Source of the DNA: Carettochelys insculpta
Taxonomy: Eukaryota; Chordata; Testudines; Carettochelyidae
Reading direction: 5' to 3'
Assembly: GCF_033958435.1 (NCBI RefSeq)
Contig: NC_134161.1
Coordinates: forward strand, 10,354,001-10,418,000
DNA length: 64,000 nt
Position 1 is the first letter of the stretch, and every line of letters starts with the position of its first letter. Below the pieces are notes generated by a model. It was not told the DNA's origin, ran no database searches, and saw only the letters and a list, made by a program, of their open reading frames with translations. A program made the translations under genes and the position numbers. This document shows positions 33,346 to 44,427 of the stretch, in pieces.

Positions 33346-35345
33346 TGCAGGCCCAGTGTGTGTCGATGGCGAGGGAGGTGCCATATACTGCCCTTACCAC
33401 AGGGAGCTGATGATCACTTCCAGGAGCTGTGGAGAGCTGGGGGAGACTGCCTTAGTCCTGGTCCCATGCTATACCAGAAAGCGGGGTATTAATGGCCCAC
33501 TCAGCCAACATACTTTTGAAACTGAGGAAAAAAAGTATTTGTTTAAAATTAAATGTTTAATTTATAATATTGAAAGGAAGGTCCCAGTTCCTTGGCCAGG
33601 GAAATAGCTGGATGTGGACATTGCATGTCCATAAATGCTGGTGAGGGTCCCTAGGCAAAATTCAGATACAACCCCCAGACTTTTATTTTGGGCTTTTAAC
33701 AATGGGTTAGATTTGGATTGTTTATCTTTTAATGGAATTGGCTAAAATAGAGACTTACTTTTGCTGTTCTAAGAACTGACACTACCTGCTGACCTTACCC
33801 TTGTGTGCTGCAGTTTGCAATTCTCATTCAGTATTTTGTTCTGCTTACACAAGGGACTGACATTTGGCCTCCTTTCATTATAGTTCTTCTATTTCCCACT
33901 GCTTGCTGAGGAGAAGAAGGAGAAAAAAGGGCTTGTTGACAAAGTAACAGGTCATTTGCCAAGTTGTGGAGGTTCCAAAGCTGAGACCCAAGCAGCTCCC
34001 TTTTTGTGGGAGTGGGGGTGGCCTTATTGATGCTGACAGGGAGGAGAAGGTGGGGCATGAGGTCCCATTTGATGGGGAAGCTCCTTAAGAGAAGCATGTA
34101 GTGACTCTCTCTTTTTTTTAATAGCGCCTGTGATTTAGCAGTAGCAGTTTGGTGAGAAGCGCAGAGTGAGAGAGTGGGAGGGAAGTGATAGCAATTAGAG
34201 GAGAATAATAAAAGCAATTAAATATGGAGGGAAGAGATGCAGAATTACTGGGCAGGGCATCAGTCCTTGTGCTGCTGAGAGGGCTTGATTGTGTTGAAAG
34301 AGAAAGTGATTGAACCTGTGATTGCTTTGTTTAAATTCCTTACCCAAATGCTTATGTACTAGTCTCTTACACAACAGCATCTTATGTAGAACTGATCCTC
34401 CAGAGAATTTAGTGCCAAACTCCTATCGTGTTTTCAAGAGAACTCATGGATCCGAACACATGTTCAAACTCACCTTTTCTCTTGCTGGGGCAGTGTTGAA
34501 CTGCACCCAGTGTGCTATGCACCTCAACAGCGTGCTATAAACCTCAACCCAAACTTCTTCCTGGAACTTGGGTTGCCTGTACTGTGGTTTCTCTCCTAAA
34601 TTTCTTCTGTCCTAGTTCCAGTAGGGACCTGCCCATCCTCCCTTTTATACGATGATTGAAGTTGATGAGCTGCACCTGCCAAAATCAGTCCTCTGGATTC
34701 TCACCCCCTAGTGGGTCAATAGAAGGCTTTCCTTGTTATGCGAGAGACTTTAAGACTCCAGAGATGGAGATCATCTCCAGCTTGTTCAGTCCAGGCTATA
34801 TATGAGTGCACATCTGTCCTGCCAACAGGGCTTGGTTCCAGGACTGGGTTCAGTCCCGATGACTTGGTCACTCTGTGTCCACCTTGTTGAGGCTGTCTGT
34901 TATTGCAGCCCATTGATTCAACACCGATTTATTAAACAGAGGCTTCAAGCAAGGTGCAAAAGTGAACAAAAACCTAAAAGAACATGAGGTGACATTCAGG
35001 CCTGAGTTTTGTGATCTCCAGGGAGCAGAGATAAGCCTTAGGAAAACCCTGAATCCAGCATGTGCACCTGTGCACAAGCATCCTGTCATGGTGCACTCTA
35101 ATGGAGTTTGCGTTCAGATCTGTGCCCCAGCTCTAGAGCGCGTCCAGCAAAACTCCAGACCCACCAAATCGTGCTGCGAATCTCTACCCGGGGTTTTCTT
35201 GTGGTACGTTGGCCCCTTTGAAATGTCTGTCATGTCTGTAAACCATAGCATCATGGAAGAAATTCAGAGCTTATGGGAAAATTAGTGGAGTCTTAGGTCC
35301 CAGTCCTCAGAAAATATGATTCCCCTACTTTCACTTACAAATACT
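33346..35345. other. Unrecognised non-coding sequence
   Basis: Two kilobases without a recognised repeat or exon. A minus-strand TATAAAAGGGAG lies at about 34642-34653 and a minus-strand AATAAA near 34928-34935, but they are in the wrong order for one LTR, so no element is called. Confidence 0.45.
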
Positions 35346-35349
35346 TTTC

Positions 35350-35670
35350 CAAAGGCAGCGGCTCTCAAAATCGGAGTTGTGACCCCTCGGAGGTTGCAAG
35401 GTTATCACGTGGGAGTCATGAGCTGCCAGCCTCCATTCCCAAATCCTGGTTGCCTCTAGCAGTTCTGATAGTGTTAAATACTTTAAAAAAAAAAATGAGG
35501 GAGGGTTGTGCTGAGAGCCTTGCTGTGTGAAATAGAGATGTTAAAGCAGTTATCGAGTTAAATGTTGAACCTTCAGCCTTGACCCATCTGCCCCTCTGCA
35601 CCCAGGGATGCTTTGGCCCAGCATGGCTGGTTGCCACTGGAATTCACAGGCCAGGGCTGGTTAACCTGTA
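35350..35670. mobile_element. Possible hAT-like fragments
   Basis: The part at 35356-35430 ('gcagcggctctcaaaatcgg', 'gagttgtgacccc') resembles the start of a common vertebrate hAT-like element beginning 'cagcggttctcaaac'. The part at 35532-35670 ('gagatgttaaagcagttatc', then 'ggctggttaacctgtaagcc') resembles a MITE rich in 'ggttaacc', also seen at 59587-59757. Both are partial, and boundaries and class are tentative. Confidence 0.4.
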
Positions 35671-36989
35671 AGCCCCACCCCCTTGCCCAAAGGCCCCAGG
35701 CGACACAAGCTGGGGGATTACTGGGAAACCTGGCTCTGGGCAACAGCAGAGGTTGGGTCCTCACTCAGCACTCCTCACAGCAGCAGGAACCTGCTCTGCT
35801 CTGACCCACCACACTCTGCCAGCCCACTGCACTCCACCTCTTGCAGCATCAGGGCCCAGAGCCCTTTGCTTCAAGCTACCCCAGTGAAGTGGAGTGCAGT
35901 AGGCTGGGAGATGGGCAGCAGAGCAGGCTACTGGTTCACTCTGGCTCCTACCACTGTGGTGAATGGGGTAGTGACACTTGCTGCCACCCCATGCCAGGCC
36001 CCTTTAATTCCTGTGGGTCCCATCCAAAAGATGGTTGCGGGGCCACTGTCAGGCCCCCTAACGCACAGAGCCTGGTGCGGCTGCTCCAAACCATCCTCTG
36101 GACAGGATGTCTCTGTTTACCACCTGACTGTAACATCCCTCGTGCAGAAGGGGCTCACTGTTACAAAAGTGAGAGAACTGCTGCCAAACAGGGTCACAGT
36201 GAGCAAGTGATCCAGGAAGTATGTGGTATCTGTGTAGAACAGTGCGTATGAGGAGACAGAGAATTTTCTCTGCTTGCTTTCTGCAGTCTGGAGGCAGAAA
36301 CAAGAGTCCAGGCCACCTCATGCATTGTTGATCAGCCAGGGCATTATTCCAGACCTAAGACTGAAACAGAAGAATCAGGTTTTTTTTTTTTTCTAAGGTT
36401 GGCAGATGAGAGGCTGCAGGAGTCCCAGGTCATTCAGAGTGGAAAACTGTATGCGAGTATTGTAACATATGTGCAACCACACATGCCAGACCCTTCCCTG
36501 CTGGGGAGCTTCTCTTCCAAGGGACAGTTATCTGTGACTGCGCCCAAGCTTTCACAATCCTTAGAATGACCATGCACGTACCCTATAAATTCCACATCAA
36601 GTTCTACTGTTGCAATTCCTCCATTCCTGGCTTAGATCTTGTGGGCTGGAAATATTTTTAATACCAGAAGTTTTATCTGCTGTTCTGCAGACTCACTCCT
36701 TCAGCTATGCAAACGTAGCTTTTAGCCAGCAGCATTCTCTGCCTAGTGAAGGCTCTATTACGCTGCCAGAGCTCTGTCCAGGAGCCTTAAGGTAACTGAG
36801 AATTAAACCCTGTGCATGCAAAAGCCGGTACTGTTTGAGATGGAACTAAGTGGAAATGCTTCTATCCAGGCAGCCTCCATTTGTAAGGGGTTTGTTTTCT
36901 GTCTGGTCTGGGAAAGGGCTTCTTTAAAGATCCAGTGGCATTTGCCACCTCTGTAGTAGTAACCCTGCTCAAAGAATGCTTCCATCAAA
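35671..36989. other. GC-rich then AT-rich non-coding sequence
   Basis: 35680-36110 is GC-rich and holds overlapping open frames on both strands, up to 175 codons, with no recognisable domain; I read these as chance or repeat-derived. A poly-T run sits at 36380-36393. No exon recognised. Confidence 0.45.
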
Positions 36990-37190
36990 GGACCCCCAAG
37001 TACTGTACAAGCACAGTGAATTCAGCCTCATTGTTCTTCCTGAAGCAGGTAAGTATTATCCCAGTTGGACAGATGGAGGCAGTGGAGTGCAGAATAGTGA
37101 AGTGACATGCCCAGCCCAAGGTTGTACACAGTCAGTGACAGAGCTGGGAATAGAAAACAGCAGTGCTGGTTCTTGCTTCTGTGTGTTAAT
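36990..37190 (-). repeat. MIR-like SINE, minus strand
   Basis: Contains 'gtattatcccagttggacag', 'tggaggcagtggagtgcaga', 'gtgaagtgacatgcccagcc', 'caaggttgtacacagtcagt' and 'gacagagctgggaatagaaa', the complement of the MIR core and tail in the right order. It is well diverged. Confidence 0.75.
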
Positions 37191-37962
37191 CACAAAACCA
37201 GACATAAATGAACAGCTTTCTGATGGGCTACTGTGAAGGCCAGGGGCTGGGAGGAAGTTCTCCTGTCTGTCTGAATACCTGGAGCAGTTTGGAGGTACTA
37301 GAGCATTAACCCCGAGCTGCGTTTGTTATTCCTCCCATCCTACCCATAAAAAAGAGGCTCCTCTGCGTTCTTCAGCGGTGACTTTGCCTTGGTTGTCAAA
37401 GCAGCAAGCCAGGCTGGTTTGAGGAGGGAAGTGTAATTAAAGTGTGCACAGACAAAGGCATTTGCTGAGGAGATACAGTGTTGCTGAACCCACAAGGGGC
37501 ACAATTAACTGATAAGAGTAAACTAATTGTTATTCATATTAAATTAGGGCACAGGTGATTTGGAAAATCTATAGACACTCCCATATGCTTTGCAATTTTG
37601 AATTGCAGATTATGGTTTTATAGGGCCCTTCTGGGATTTGGATTATAGAACCAGAGTGTGGAGTTGTGGCTAAACTTAACATTCCCTGCTCTGATTAACT
37701 ACATGATAAAAACATAAAAGTGCACATCAGAGGATTTATCTCCATGTTTGCATATTAATTTTTTCAGACTTTAGCACTGAATGCTTTTATAGATCTGAAT
37801 GACTCTAGTTAGCAGCAGTTGTGTGAATACAGCTCAGGCAACATAATTACAGTCTTCCCCATGTATGATGGGTCCATGTACATCGGCAAGTGCTTGGGAG
37901 GGAGATAAGACCATACATATACCAGGGACTCTGATGGCTACTTGACTGATTTGGGCTATGTA
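37191..37962. other. Gene-free stretch, possible conserved non-coding sequence
   Basis: About 37425-37850 is AT-rich with homeobox-like TAATTA/ATTAAT words ('gtgtaattaaagtgtgcaca', 'aaactaattgttattcatat') and no repeat signature. It has the look of a conserved developmental enhancer, but this has not been tested. Confidence 0.35.
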
Positions 37963-38125
37963 CACACAAGAGTGTGTGTGTGTTTGTGTCACTGCCCACA
38001 GGCAGACTTGAACCTGGGACAGCAGGAGCTTAGTGCAGGAGCCTCTATGGTCTGAGCTAAAAGCCAGCTAAAGCTGTAGAGGAGACTCATTGTTTCTCTC
38101 TATAACTGGACTAGGTGCCATAGGA
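37963..38125 (-). repeat. tRNA-derived SINE, minus strand
   Basis: On the minus strand, 'ggcttttagctcagaccata' provides a box A and 'tgtcccaggttcaagtctgc' a good box B (GGTTCAAGTC). They are spaced as in a tRNA promoter and separated by 'ctcctgcactaagctcctgc'. A leader with 'tctacagctttagctggc' precedes box A. I recognise this as a second turtle tRNA-related SINE family. The end boundaries are approximate. It does not fold as a tRNA. Confidence 0.7.
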
Positions 38126-39970
38126 CAGAGAACCCCATCCATTAGGTGTGTGAGTTACATTTACGGTCCATTCTGTTGTGCAATGTGGCAATTGTGGTGC
38201 AGCTGGGACATACACAATACTGGCTTGCAACCTATGCAATCTCAGAGCTGTGAACTGTATTGAATAGGGATGTAAATGAGAATTGGAGTGAGGGACCATG
38301 ATGTGTGGTGTATGCTGTGCAATAACTGCAGGCTACCTGGGCTTTCACTGAGGCTCTCAGTCACAAAGTTCCAATTCCACGTTATTGGTTTAAGATGGCC
38401 CTAAAATATGATATTTCTAAATGACGTAGAAATGTCTTTGTCTTATGTACACGCAGGCACTTGGGAGATGTAAATGTTGTTTATGTGCCTCTGCATGTGT
38501 GTTGCTCTTTTGGTGTTCCACTTGATTGTTGGAAGGTGGGAGATATTGTTGCCCCACCTTGTCACAAGTTTATTCCTTTCAGGAAGATCTTGCATGAGGA
38601 TTCTCCACTGCCGAAGCCTGCTGGTGGCTGCAGAAAAGTGTGACAAACAATGGCACAAGGAGGGCATGCTAGCAAAGCAATCACAGCACTTGTACACAGT
38701 GAGAAAAGAGAGTGACTTTTTGGAAGTGCCTTGCAAGGTTACTTGGCCCTGAAGTTGGCGGGGTGGGGGGTGCTTATGAATTCCAGGGTGAATGATGCCT
38801 CCTGGAGAGGCCACAACTCCCACAGTTTCCTTCAGCAGCATGCACGCTCTTGCCGTCTTCCTCCCTTAGGTTTTCAAGCTGCAGTATCCATGCAAAGGCA
38901 AGAGCAGCTGACCTGCCTGCTGCCTGTTCAGTGAAATGTTGGTTTGGAAGCATGGAGCTTAATTACAGAGCCAGGCACAGAAAGCTGGAACACTGACTCT
39001 GTTGGTTTTTATTTGGGGAGCTTTCCACTGAATTAAAATCCCACTGAGAACAGTACAAGGGCCTGTGATTTAGCATCAAGCAGGTTGCACTACTCTCTCC
39101 ACATCTCTGCCTTGGACTCTGGCCAAAGTAATGATCTGAGAATGGTTGTTGCAGACAAAGAGTCCAGGGGTTATTGAATCACTCCTTCCAGAGACTCACT
39201 AAACCATTGCCTTGTAGACATTTTTCTGATTTAACTCTACCCATGCCGAGTCTTCAGCCCACATAGGAGAAAACTAATAGCAACTGTTTTCCTGCAATCC
39301 TTTTAAGAAACACTGTGAAAGGGGAGCTCTGTGTGACTTACTCCATTACCTTCCTTGCTTCTGTGCTAATAGAGACAGAGTCCCTCTCTCAGGAGAAAGG
39401 GCACTTTCCTGATGGTTCGTTGTGGAGGTTCTACCACTGGAAGAAAGAACCCAGCCAGCAATTCAATGCCAGGGTAGGGATTTCTGGGATTTCTTTCTCC
39501 GTCTTGTGTATTTCCTACAAGGCCTATAGGGCTTACCTTCTGTTGCTGACTCATGTTCCTACTCCACCTCTTGCAGGAACCCTGTGGGTTTTTCCCAAAG
39601 GCCTCCCATCTGCACTTGAATCCACCTGCTTGGCTTGTGAGAACCTCTGTGATGACAGCCAGAGGCAACACAGCTGCAGACTGCTAGCAGTGTTCAAATG
39701 CAGATGTCCTCGTTCGCTGGGCTTTTTAACTGGCCTTCTGAAGAGTTTCTGGTCTCTTCCCTCAACTACCATTGATTCTCTTTCCTTACTTATTATAAGT
39801 GTCTGTGTCCATTGTCCATCTTCCTAGGTCCAGTGCTGGTGTCAGTGTGAACTCAGTGGCACCTTGTGAAGTCCTGGATAGTTCATAGTCGCACCGTTCC
39901 CCTCTGACAGCTGGTAGGTGAAAAAGTTGGTCCATTAGCTCACATGGAAAACATATATTTAAGTGGAAGC
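38126..39970. other. Unrecognised non-coding sequence
   Basis: No repeat recognised. The longest frame is a plus-strand one of 170 codons at 39315-39827 without any domain, opposed by open minus-strand frames, so I do not call it a gene. Confidence 0.45.
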
Positions 39971-40155
39971 CAATGTTCCCTCTAATCTTTTCCATCCACG
40001 TGCGGAATACGCTTTTTACGCGCTCTGAGGCGTGTATGAATGTGCACCACCAGTAGAAACCAAAAACCTAGCTGTGGGCCCTCTGCTAATCAGCAAGACA
40101 GTATTTGAATCTGTCCTGATCAGTTGCACAAACACACTGCTTAGAGGGAACACTG
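39971..40155. mobile_element. hAT-type MITE (GTTCCCTNTAA family)
   Basis: Terminal inverted repeats CAATGTTCCCTCTAATCTTT at the left and CAGTGTTCCCTCTAAGCAG at the right (read inverted), the best-preserved termini of the five copies. 'gtgcaccaccagtagaaacc' in the middle is the family marker in inverse orientation. Flanks GTGGAAGC and GGGAAACC agree at 5 of 8 positions, a worn 8-bp duplication. Confidence 0.8.
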
Positions 40156-40527
40156 GGGAAACCTTGACACTCTGACCTCTGCACTATAAGATGAGAGATG
40201 TGGCAAAGGACCATGCTAAGTGATATGGCTGTGGGTTTATTAAAGAATTGCAGTCAACCTGAATCTCTTGCAGCGTGTCGATCTCCTATCCATGATATGC
40301 CAGAGCACTGCCAGCTCAGGGACTGGAAAACAGAGAGATGTTTTGGGTCCAAGGTCTTTGGTAGGGCAGAGGCCCAAACCCCTGTTCACATGTTAGAAAG
40401 AATTCCTGTCTGGGAAATTAACTCTGCCAACCAGTGGGGTTAGAACTAGAAGTGCTGAGAGTGTTCCCATGCCCCTTGTCTTAAAATAGCAATAACAATC
40501 CTTATACTATACAGAGTTCCGTCAGCA
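40156..40527. other. Unrecognised spacer before CR1
   Basis: No gene or repeat recognised. The CR1 insertion point falls near 40527. Confidence 0.5.
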
Positions 40528-42059
40528 CCCAATATAACGCCAATATTTAAAAAAGGCTCTAGAGGAGACCCTGGCAATTATAGACCGATAAGTTTAACAT
40601 CAGTACCAGGCAAATTAGTAGAAACACTAGTAAAGAATAAAATTGCAAGGCACGTAGAAGAGCACGAATTGTTGGGCAAAAGTCAGCATGGTTTCTGCAG
40701 AGGGAAGTCGTGTCTAACTAATGTATTAGAATTCTTTGAAGGGGTTAATAAACATGCGGACAAGGGGCACCCAGTGGACATAATATACCTAGATTTCCAG
40801 AAAGCCTTTGACACGGTCCCACACCAAAGGCTTTTATGTAAATTAGGTGGTCATGGGATAGGAGGAAAGATCCTTTCATGGATCGGGAATTGGTTAAAAG
40901 ACAGAAAACAAAGGGTGGGAATAAATGGTAAATTTTCACAATGGAGGAGGGTAACTAGTGGTGTTCCCCAGGGGTCAGTCCTGGGACCGATCCTGTTCAA
41001 CTTGTTCATCAATGATCTAGAAAATGAGGTAAGCAGTGAGGTGGCAAAGTTTGCAGATGACACCAAGTTGTTCAGGACAGTCAAAACCAAAACAGATTGT
41101 GAAGAACTACAAAAAGATCTCAGCAAACTGAGTGATTGGGCAGCAAAATGGCAAATGAAATCTAATGTGGGTAAGTGTAAGGTAATGCATGTTGGAAAAA
41201 ATAACCCAAATTACACGTACTACATGATGGGGTCAAATTTAGCTACGACAGATCAGGAAAGGGATCTTGGAGTTATAGTGGATAGTTCTCTGAAGACATC
41301 CACGCAGTGTGCAGCGGCAGTTAGTAAGGTAAATAGGATGTTAGGAATTATTAAAAAAGGGATCGATAATAAGACAAAAGATATCATACTTCCCCTATAT
41401 AAAACTATGGTACGCCCACATCTTGAGTACTGCGTGCAGATGTGGTCTCCTCACCTCAAAAAAGATATATTGGCATTAGAAAAGGTTCAGAAAAGGGCGA
41501 CTAAGATGATTAGGGGCTTGGAACGGGTCCCATATGGGGAGAGGCTAGAGAGACTGGGACTTTTCAGTTTGGAAAAGAGGCGATTGAGGGGCGATATGAT
41601 AGAGGTATATAAAATCATGAATGGTGTGGAGAAAGTGAATATAGAAAAATTATTTACCTTTTCCCATAATACAAGAACTAGGGGACACCAAATGAAATTG
41701 ATGGGTAGTAGGTTCAAAACTAATAAAAGGAAATTTTTCTTCACACAGCGCACAGTCAACCTGTGGAACTCCTTGCCGGAGGAGGCTGTGAAGGCCAGGA
41801 CTCTATTAGGGTTTAAAAAAGAGCTTGATAAATTTTTGCAGGTTAGGTCCATAAATGGCTATTAGCCAGGGATAAAGTATGGTGCCCTAGCCTTCAGAAC
41901 AAGGGCAGGAGATGGATGGCAGGAGATAAATCACTTGATCATTGTCTTCTGTTCTCCTTCTCTGGAGCACCTGGCATTGGCCACCGTCGGCAGATGGGAT
42001 GCTGGGCTGGATGGACCTTTGGTCTGACCCAGTATGGCCATTCTTATGTTCTTATGTTC
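40528..42059 (+). mobile_element. CR1 LINE, second subfamily, 5'-truncated
   Basis: Begins within ORF2 near 'caatataacgccaatattta' and runs through the reverse transcriptase frame. A 194-bp 3' UTR contains 'tagccagggataaagtatgg', 'gctgggctggatggaccttt' and 'tggtctgacccagtatggcc', ending in a duplicated TTCTTATG. This 3' end differs from the ATTCTGTG type at 14950 and marks a different CR1 subfamily. The minus-strand fragment at 22644 and the tail at 52440 share it. No target duplication was read. Confidence 0.9.
40669..41865 (+). CDS. CR1 ORF2 fragment: reverse transcriptase, 398+ codons
   Basis: Encodes the catalytic part of CR1 reverse transcriptase. Visible in order: [14 protein letters not shown], motif [11 protein letters not shown] (catalytic Asp at residue 42), motif [16 protein letters not shown] intact, motif C FADD (residues 128-131), then LEYCVQMW and the C-terminal basic region. 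The marked start is an internal TTG. The same frame stays open upstream to about 40528 and encodes the PIFKKG and [14 protein letters not shown] segments, so the real fragment is about 445 codons. The endonuclease domain is missing, so it cannot retrotranspose alone. Unlike the copy at 14929, motif B is canonical, and no stop or frameshift interrupts it. Confidence 0.9.
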   Translation: MLGKSQHGFCRGKSCLTNVLEFFEGVNKHADKGHPVDIIYLDFQKAFDTVPHQRLLCKLGGHGIGGKILSWIGNWLKDRKQRVGINGKFSQWRRVTSGVPQGSVLGPILFNLFINDLENEVSSEVAKFADDTKLFRTVKTKTDCEELQKDLSKLSDWAAKWQMKSNVGKCKVMHVGKNNPNYTYYMMGSNLATTDQERDLGVIVDSSLKTSTQCAAAVSKVNRMLGIIKKGIDNKTKDIILPLYKTMVRPHLEYCVQMWSPHLKKDILALEKVQKRATKMIRGLERVPYGERLERLGLFSLEKRRLRGDMIEVYKIMNGVEKVNIEKLFTFSHNTRTRGHQMKLMGSRFKTNKRKFFFTQRTVNLWNSLPEEAVKARTLLGFKKELDKFLQVRSINGY

Positions 42060-43459
42060 ACCCCACTGTATAAATTGTTCCAGCACCACTGCTGCCCAGT
42101 GCAGCCATCTGTATTCATCACACTGCTCAAGCAGGTAGACTGAATTTCAGTCCCCAAACCACTATCTCATCCACACAGTTGGTAACAATCGTAGGCTCTT
42201 GTCTTCCATGTGGACCAGTCACTGGAGGGGGCACTGCGTGCACAAGCATTTCTCACACATGCTAAGCAGTGGTGCTGTCATGCTCGACAAGGAAATTATG
42301 TAGTCACTAGCGTGGCAGGCTGGGTTTTGTGGTGCCTCTTTGTAAACCTTCAAAAGAGAGTGAAGCTTTATTGCACAGAAAGTAAGGGGTGTGCTACTAA
42401 TAGCTTCATATCTGGGTCCTGGCAGTCTGTACTCTGAGGAAGCCCCCAGGTGGAAATAAATAAAAGAGTCTCAGGTTTGCTGTAAGGTACATTCACAAAG
42501 GTGAGGAGGCACCATTAGTCTGAGAGAGTTCACCTCGGCTGCTCTTAGCTCCCCGATTCCGTGGTCCCTCTTTGGCATGTGACAAAAATGGCATTAAACC
42601 AACTATATTCCCTGGTGTCACATGACATTGGACAGAAGTAGCTGTTTAGAGCTTAGGGCTCTTGTGTTTTGCATTATGTCTAAACAGGACACACCTCTTT
42701 TGTCCCTTCTGTTCTAATTAGTGTTGTTTGCAGAGTCACAGCACTAAAAGACTAGGTATTTTGAAGGCCTGAGAAAAGCTACAAAAACCTGGTCTGATGG
42801 TTACAATGATGAAACTACTCAAACTACCTGGACCCAAAGAGGAAACTGTTGCCACTTTCACCTGCTGTGCCAGCCACAACTCGGCCAATGTACCTCCATC
42901 CTCGTTAGCAATAAGTCAGGGAAGAGATGCGTTATCCAGGAGAAATACATGCAATGCTAGCTCCTTGCAATACTCTGTCTATTCAGGTTCTCTCCATCAG
43001 CAATGCAGTATAATGTGCATGCATATGGACATGGCTAAAAATACCCTATTATTTTCTAAATATTTGCCCTCATCATCTTCCTCACTGCACTTCTGCTCAT
43101 GACGTTATTGTTGAGCTATGGAAAGAAGCATCCCCTCCTGTTTGTGTCTAGCTGCAGCCAGATTCTTGAACAGAGATCCTCTTTACAATACCAGATGGTG
43201 TGTTCGTGTGCCTTGGGGAAAGAAAGGAAAAGGAGTGAAGCTTCAGCTTCAGCTTTGCCCCCTCCGCGGGAAAACCCACTTGAGATTCAGTCTACTTTAA
43301 CCCAGCCTCACATGGGCATTGGGCCTGGGAGGTGACTGACAAGAGAATGACAAAGGAGCGTGGCTCCCTGATGACTCTCTGGCAACTAGGCAGTTTGTCA
43401 GGTTAGGAGCCTGCTTACACTAGAGATTGGGTCTAGTCTAGTTGAGGGTTTCTGAAATG
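42060..43459. other. Unrecognised non-coding sequence
   Basis: No repeat family or exon recognised. Short frames have no domains. Confidence 0.5.
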
Positions 43460-43740
43460 TAGGGTCACCAGGGGTCCAGTTTTGAACCAGAACATCTGGC
43501 CTAAAAGATCCTGGCAGCGCTGATGAGGCAATTGACTGTCCAGTTGGCAGCATTGTTCAGTGACACTGGTGGGCTCCTTGCTAGCTGCTGTCTTGGATGG
43601 CTCCCAGATTGGGAAGCAACCAGCATGTGCAGCTCCTAACCTTAGGAGTGGCCAGGGGTTCCACATACTGCCTTGCCCACAGGTGCGGCTCTTGTTGGCT
43701 GAGTCAGGGCAGGGGAGCAACTAGCATGACTCGCGACCCC
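43460..43740 (+). mobile_element. hAT-like element, left part
   Basis: Starts TAGGGTCACCAGGGGTCCAG, then 'ttttgaaccagaacatctgg' and a 'cctggcagcgctgatgaggc' region, resembling turtle hAT elements that begin 'agggtgaccagatgtccagt'. The terminal TAGGGTNACCA matches the element at 19909. The right terminus was not found, so it is probably truncated near 43740. Confidence 0.55.
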
Positions 43741-44242
43741 TCCGGAGGTAGCTGTTCAGGCAACGTGGTACCTGTCTCTCCTGCTGCTGCCCAGCCCTCT
43801 TCTCCGAGCTCCTGTCCCCATGTTTTCCAGCTGATCCTCCTCCCTTCATAGCTATGTGATCTAGGTAGCCCCTGGAAAAGTGTATGAATAAGTGTCTCCC
43901 TGTAGGCAAGTGTGTGCATGGATTGTATGTATGTAAGAGGCTGTGTGTCTGTGTGAGGAGGTTTGTGTATTGCAGCATGTGCATATAACTGTGTGAGTAA
44001 CATTTGCAGCCTAACGCTTTGACTTTGTCCTTTTGCTGGCTGGTGCACCAAAAATGGTGACATAAAACGTGTGCATTCATTTCAGAAGAAATCAGAAGGA
44101 AACGCTAAAAGAAATGTATTTTTTTAAAAAAGGAATGTTGGCAGAAGAGCCAAGTATCACACCTTTTCCCCCACCTTTGTCTAGCTATGTGTTTAAACAC
44201 TTTGCTGCCTACTCTTTTTATGTGTATGTCCAGCACCTATCA
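43741..44242. other. TG-rich non-coding sequence
   Basis: About 43875-44000 is rich in gtgtgt and gtatgtatg words, a decayed TG microsatellite. No gene was seen; overlapping 119-codon minus-strand frames simply read the complementary CA-rich strand. Confidence 0.5.
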
Positions 44243-44250
44243 CCCTGGAG

Positions 44251-44419
44251 CAATGTTCCCTCTAAACTTTTCCATCCAGGTGCAGAATAAATATGTGCAC
44301 TGAGATGTGTGAATGTGCACCACCAGGAGAAACTCATACCTAGTTGTGAGCACTCACTAATAAGCTGGGCAGCATTTCAATTTCTCCTGAGCCACTGCAC
44401 AAGCTTTCAGGGAACACTC
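44251..44419. mobile_element. hAT-type MITE (GTTCCCTNTAA family)
   Basis: Begins CAATGTTCCCTCTAAACTTT and ends with 'tttcagggaacactc'. The flanks CCCTGGAG (44243-44250) and ATCTGGAG (44420-44427) agree at 6 of 8 positions, consistent with an old 8-bp hAT duplication. 'gtgcaccaccaggagaaact' is the shared interior marker. Confidence 0.75.
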
Positions 44420-44427
44420 ATCTGGAG

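Noticed and set aside
34640..34940. A fourth LTR suggested by minus-strand TATAAAAGGGAG and AATAAA
   Set aside because: The polyadenylation signal lies upstream of the TATA box on that strand, and no TG/CA ends with a duplication were found.
35683..36210. 175-codon plus-strand frame
   Set aside because: GC-rich region with long frames on both strands, no domain, no splice signals that fit.
39315..39827. 170-codon plus-strand frame
   Set aside because: No domain, no codon pattern that I can see, and opposing open frames; probably chance.
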